Assembly: GCF_900156745.1 (NCBI RefSeq)
Contig: NZ_LT707065.1
Location: 3,596,001 to 3,660,000, forward strand
Source of the DNA: Achromobacter sp. MFA1 R4
Lineage (GTDB): Bacteria; Pseudomonadota; Gammaproteobacteria; Burkholderiales; Burkholderiaceae_B
Reading direction: 5' to 3'
DNA: 64,000 nucleotides
A program made the translations under genes and the position numbers. Below the pieces are notes generated by a model, which ran no database searches, was not told the origin of the DNA, and saw nothing but the letters and a program-made list of their open reading frames with translations. Of the stretch, positions 62,896 through 64,000 are shown piece by piece; position 1 is the stretch's first letter; each line of letters begins with the position of its first letter.

Positions 62896-64000
62896 TCAGA
62901 CGGGAGAGGCGGCGTAGGGATCGAATTCCGCCACGGGGCGCGCGCAGAGCGCATCCACGATGCGCTGGCTGGCCTTGCCGTCGCCATACGGATTGATCCG
63001 GCGCGAAAAGGCGCCGTGCAGCGCGGGGTCATCGAGCAACCGGCCCACTTCGCCGACGATGCGGCGCACATCGGTGCCCACCAGCGCCACCGTGCCGGCC
63101 CGCACCGCTTCCGGCCGCTCCGTGACGTCGCGCATCACCAGCACCGGCTTGCCCAGGTAGGGCGCCTCTTCCTGCACGCCGCCGGAATCGGTGAGGATCA
63201 GATGAGACCGCCGCATGAACCAGACGAAGTCGAGGTAATCCAGGGGCTCGATCAGGTGCACGTTCGGCCGTCCGGACAACTCGCTCATCACCACGCCACG
63301 GACCTGGGGGTTCAAATGGACCGGGTAGACGATCTGCAGGTCCGGCCGCCGCGCCAGTTCGGCCAGCGCCGCGCAGATGTTGCGAAACCCCTCGCCGAAG
63401 CTCTCGCGCCGGTGGCCCGTCACCAGCAGCAGCCGCCGGTTCGGGTCTAGCCAGGCGTACCGGGTCCGCAGCGCATGGTCCAGCGCGCCGCCGGCGGTCA
63501 GCTTGGCGCAGGTCATCGCCAGCGCGTCGATCACCGTATTGCCGGTCACCGTGATGCTCCCGGCCAGGTTCTCGCGCAGCAGATTGCCGCGCGATTCCGT
63601 GGTCGGCGCGAAGAGCAGATTGCCTACCGCATCGACCACGCGGCGGTTCATTTCCTCGGGGAAGGGCATCGCCAGATTGCCCGTGCGCAGTCCCGCCTCC
63701 ACGTGCCCGATGCGCACGCGCCGGTGGAACGACGCCAGCGCGCAGGCCGATGCCGTGCTCGTGTCGCCATGCACCAGCACGCAATCGGGCTTCTCCGCTT
63801 CCAGCACGCCGTCGACGCGGCTGATCAGGCGGGCATACAAACCGTTCAGCGACTGGTTGGGCACCATGATGTCCAGGTCGTGCTGCGCCTTCACGTCAAA
63901 CAGCGTCAGCACCTGGTCCAGCATCTCCCGATGTTGTCCGGTCACGCAGACCACGCTATGGATCGTCGGCTCGCGCTGCAGCGCCGTAACCAGCGGCGCC
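62896..64000 (-). CDS. wecB: UDP-N-acetylglucosamine 2-epimerase WecB (5' end outside the window)
   Basis: At least 367 codons. The frame continues past the right edge, with only about 18 N-terminal residues missing by comparison with the usual length. A non-hydrolysing UDP-GlcNAc 2-epimerase makes UDP-ManNAc. Signatures are CVTGQHREMLDQ, VLVHGDTSTASACALASFH, GHVEAGLRTGNLAMPFPEEM, and LTDSGGVQEEAPYLGKPVLV with MRDVTERPEAV. A GTG at 63952-63954 lies inside the gene and is not the true start. The codons before it read APLVTALQREPTIHS, which is normal WecB. It leads into the BcsB-like and nfr genes (36 bp gap). In E. coli WecB is required for the NfrA/NfrB glycan. Confidence 0.95.
   Translation of the reverse strand, partial: APLVTALQREPTIHSVVCVTGQHREMLDQVLTLFDVKAQHDLDIMVPNQSLNGLYARLISRVDGVLEAEKPDCVLVHGDTSTASACALASFHRRVRIGHVEAGLRTGNLAMPFPEEMNRRVVDAVGNLLFAPTTESRGNLLRENLAGSITVTGNTVIDALAMTCAKLTAGGALDHALRTRYAWLDPNRRLLLVTGHRRESFGEGFRNICAALAELARRPDLQIVYPVHLNPQVRGVVMSELSGRPNVHLIEPLDYLDFVWFMRRSHLILTDSGGVQEEAPYLGKPVLVMRDVTERPEAVRAGTVALVGTDVRRIVGEVGRLLDDPALHGAFSRRINPYGDGKASQRIVDALCARPVAEFDPYAASPV

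Overview
The window is high-GC DNA (roughly two thirds G+C) from a beta-proteobacterium of the family Alcaligenaceae, most likely Achromobacter or a close Bordetella relative. This rests on the gene set: an ftrABCD iron system, a tandem cphA pair beside the cyanophycin-associated ABC transporter/DUF1854 pair, a phaC-phaB-phaR block, a TrpS with a C-terminal extension, and acdS divergent from acdR. The species assignment is inference. I see no tRNA, rRNA, CRISPR array, insertion sequence or prophage.

Layout. 1-1.9 kb: the end of an MFS-type membrane protein, ACC deaminase (acdS) and its divergent Lrp-type regulator (acdR). 2.2-8.0 kb: the 2-oxoglutarate dehydrogenase operon sucA-sucB-lpdA, then zapE. 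9.2-15.9 kb: an iron-acquisition block with two candidate Fur boxes, containing an ECF sigma/FecR pair, a STN-type TonB-dependent receptor, and DUF3649-PepSY-DUF3325 coupled by ATGA overlaps. 16-25.7 kb: housekeeping genes trpS, tex, a DinG-type helicase, bamD, rluD and pgeF, with one orphan beta-rich hypothetical gene. 25.9-29 kb: polyhydroxyalkanoate genes phaC-phaB-phaR. 29.2-32.4 kb: the ftrABCD ferrous iron operon, followed by a phzF-family gene. 33.5-34.8 kb: small stress-type genes (BON, DUF1328, CsbD and a 39-aa lipoprotein). 34.9-43.2 kb: the cyanophycin locus, with two cphA genes divergent from an ABC transporter and a DUF1854 protein. 43.3-48.9 kb: FemAB/GNAT-like, DUF455, MOSC, MltB-type transglycosylase, YidB-like and DUF4434 lipoprotein genes.

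48.9-64.0 kb (minus strand, running off the right edge) is the most notable region. Eleven genes with gaps of at most 36 bp or 4-bp overlaps read wecB, a BcsB-like gene, nfrB, nfrA, two AlgJ/AlgX-like SGNH genes, an AlgI-type MBOAT, a DltC-like carrier protein, a DltA-like ligase, an AlgF-like gene and an acyl-CoA dehydrogenase. The first four match a c-di-GMP-controlled NfrA/NfrB glycan assembly and export machine that would use ManNAc supplied by WecB. The next six look like a hybrid of alginate O-acetylation and teichoic-acid D-alanylation. The last gene suggests that the carrier-bound acyl group may be oxidised before transfer. The likely product is a secreted, acyl- or aminoacyl-decorated ManNAc-type exopolysaccharide whose chemistry cannot be read from sequence alone.

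Many longer open frames on opposite strands are shadows caused by high GC and were left out. Coordinates and starts were read by hand. Family calls rest on motif recognition, without database searches.
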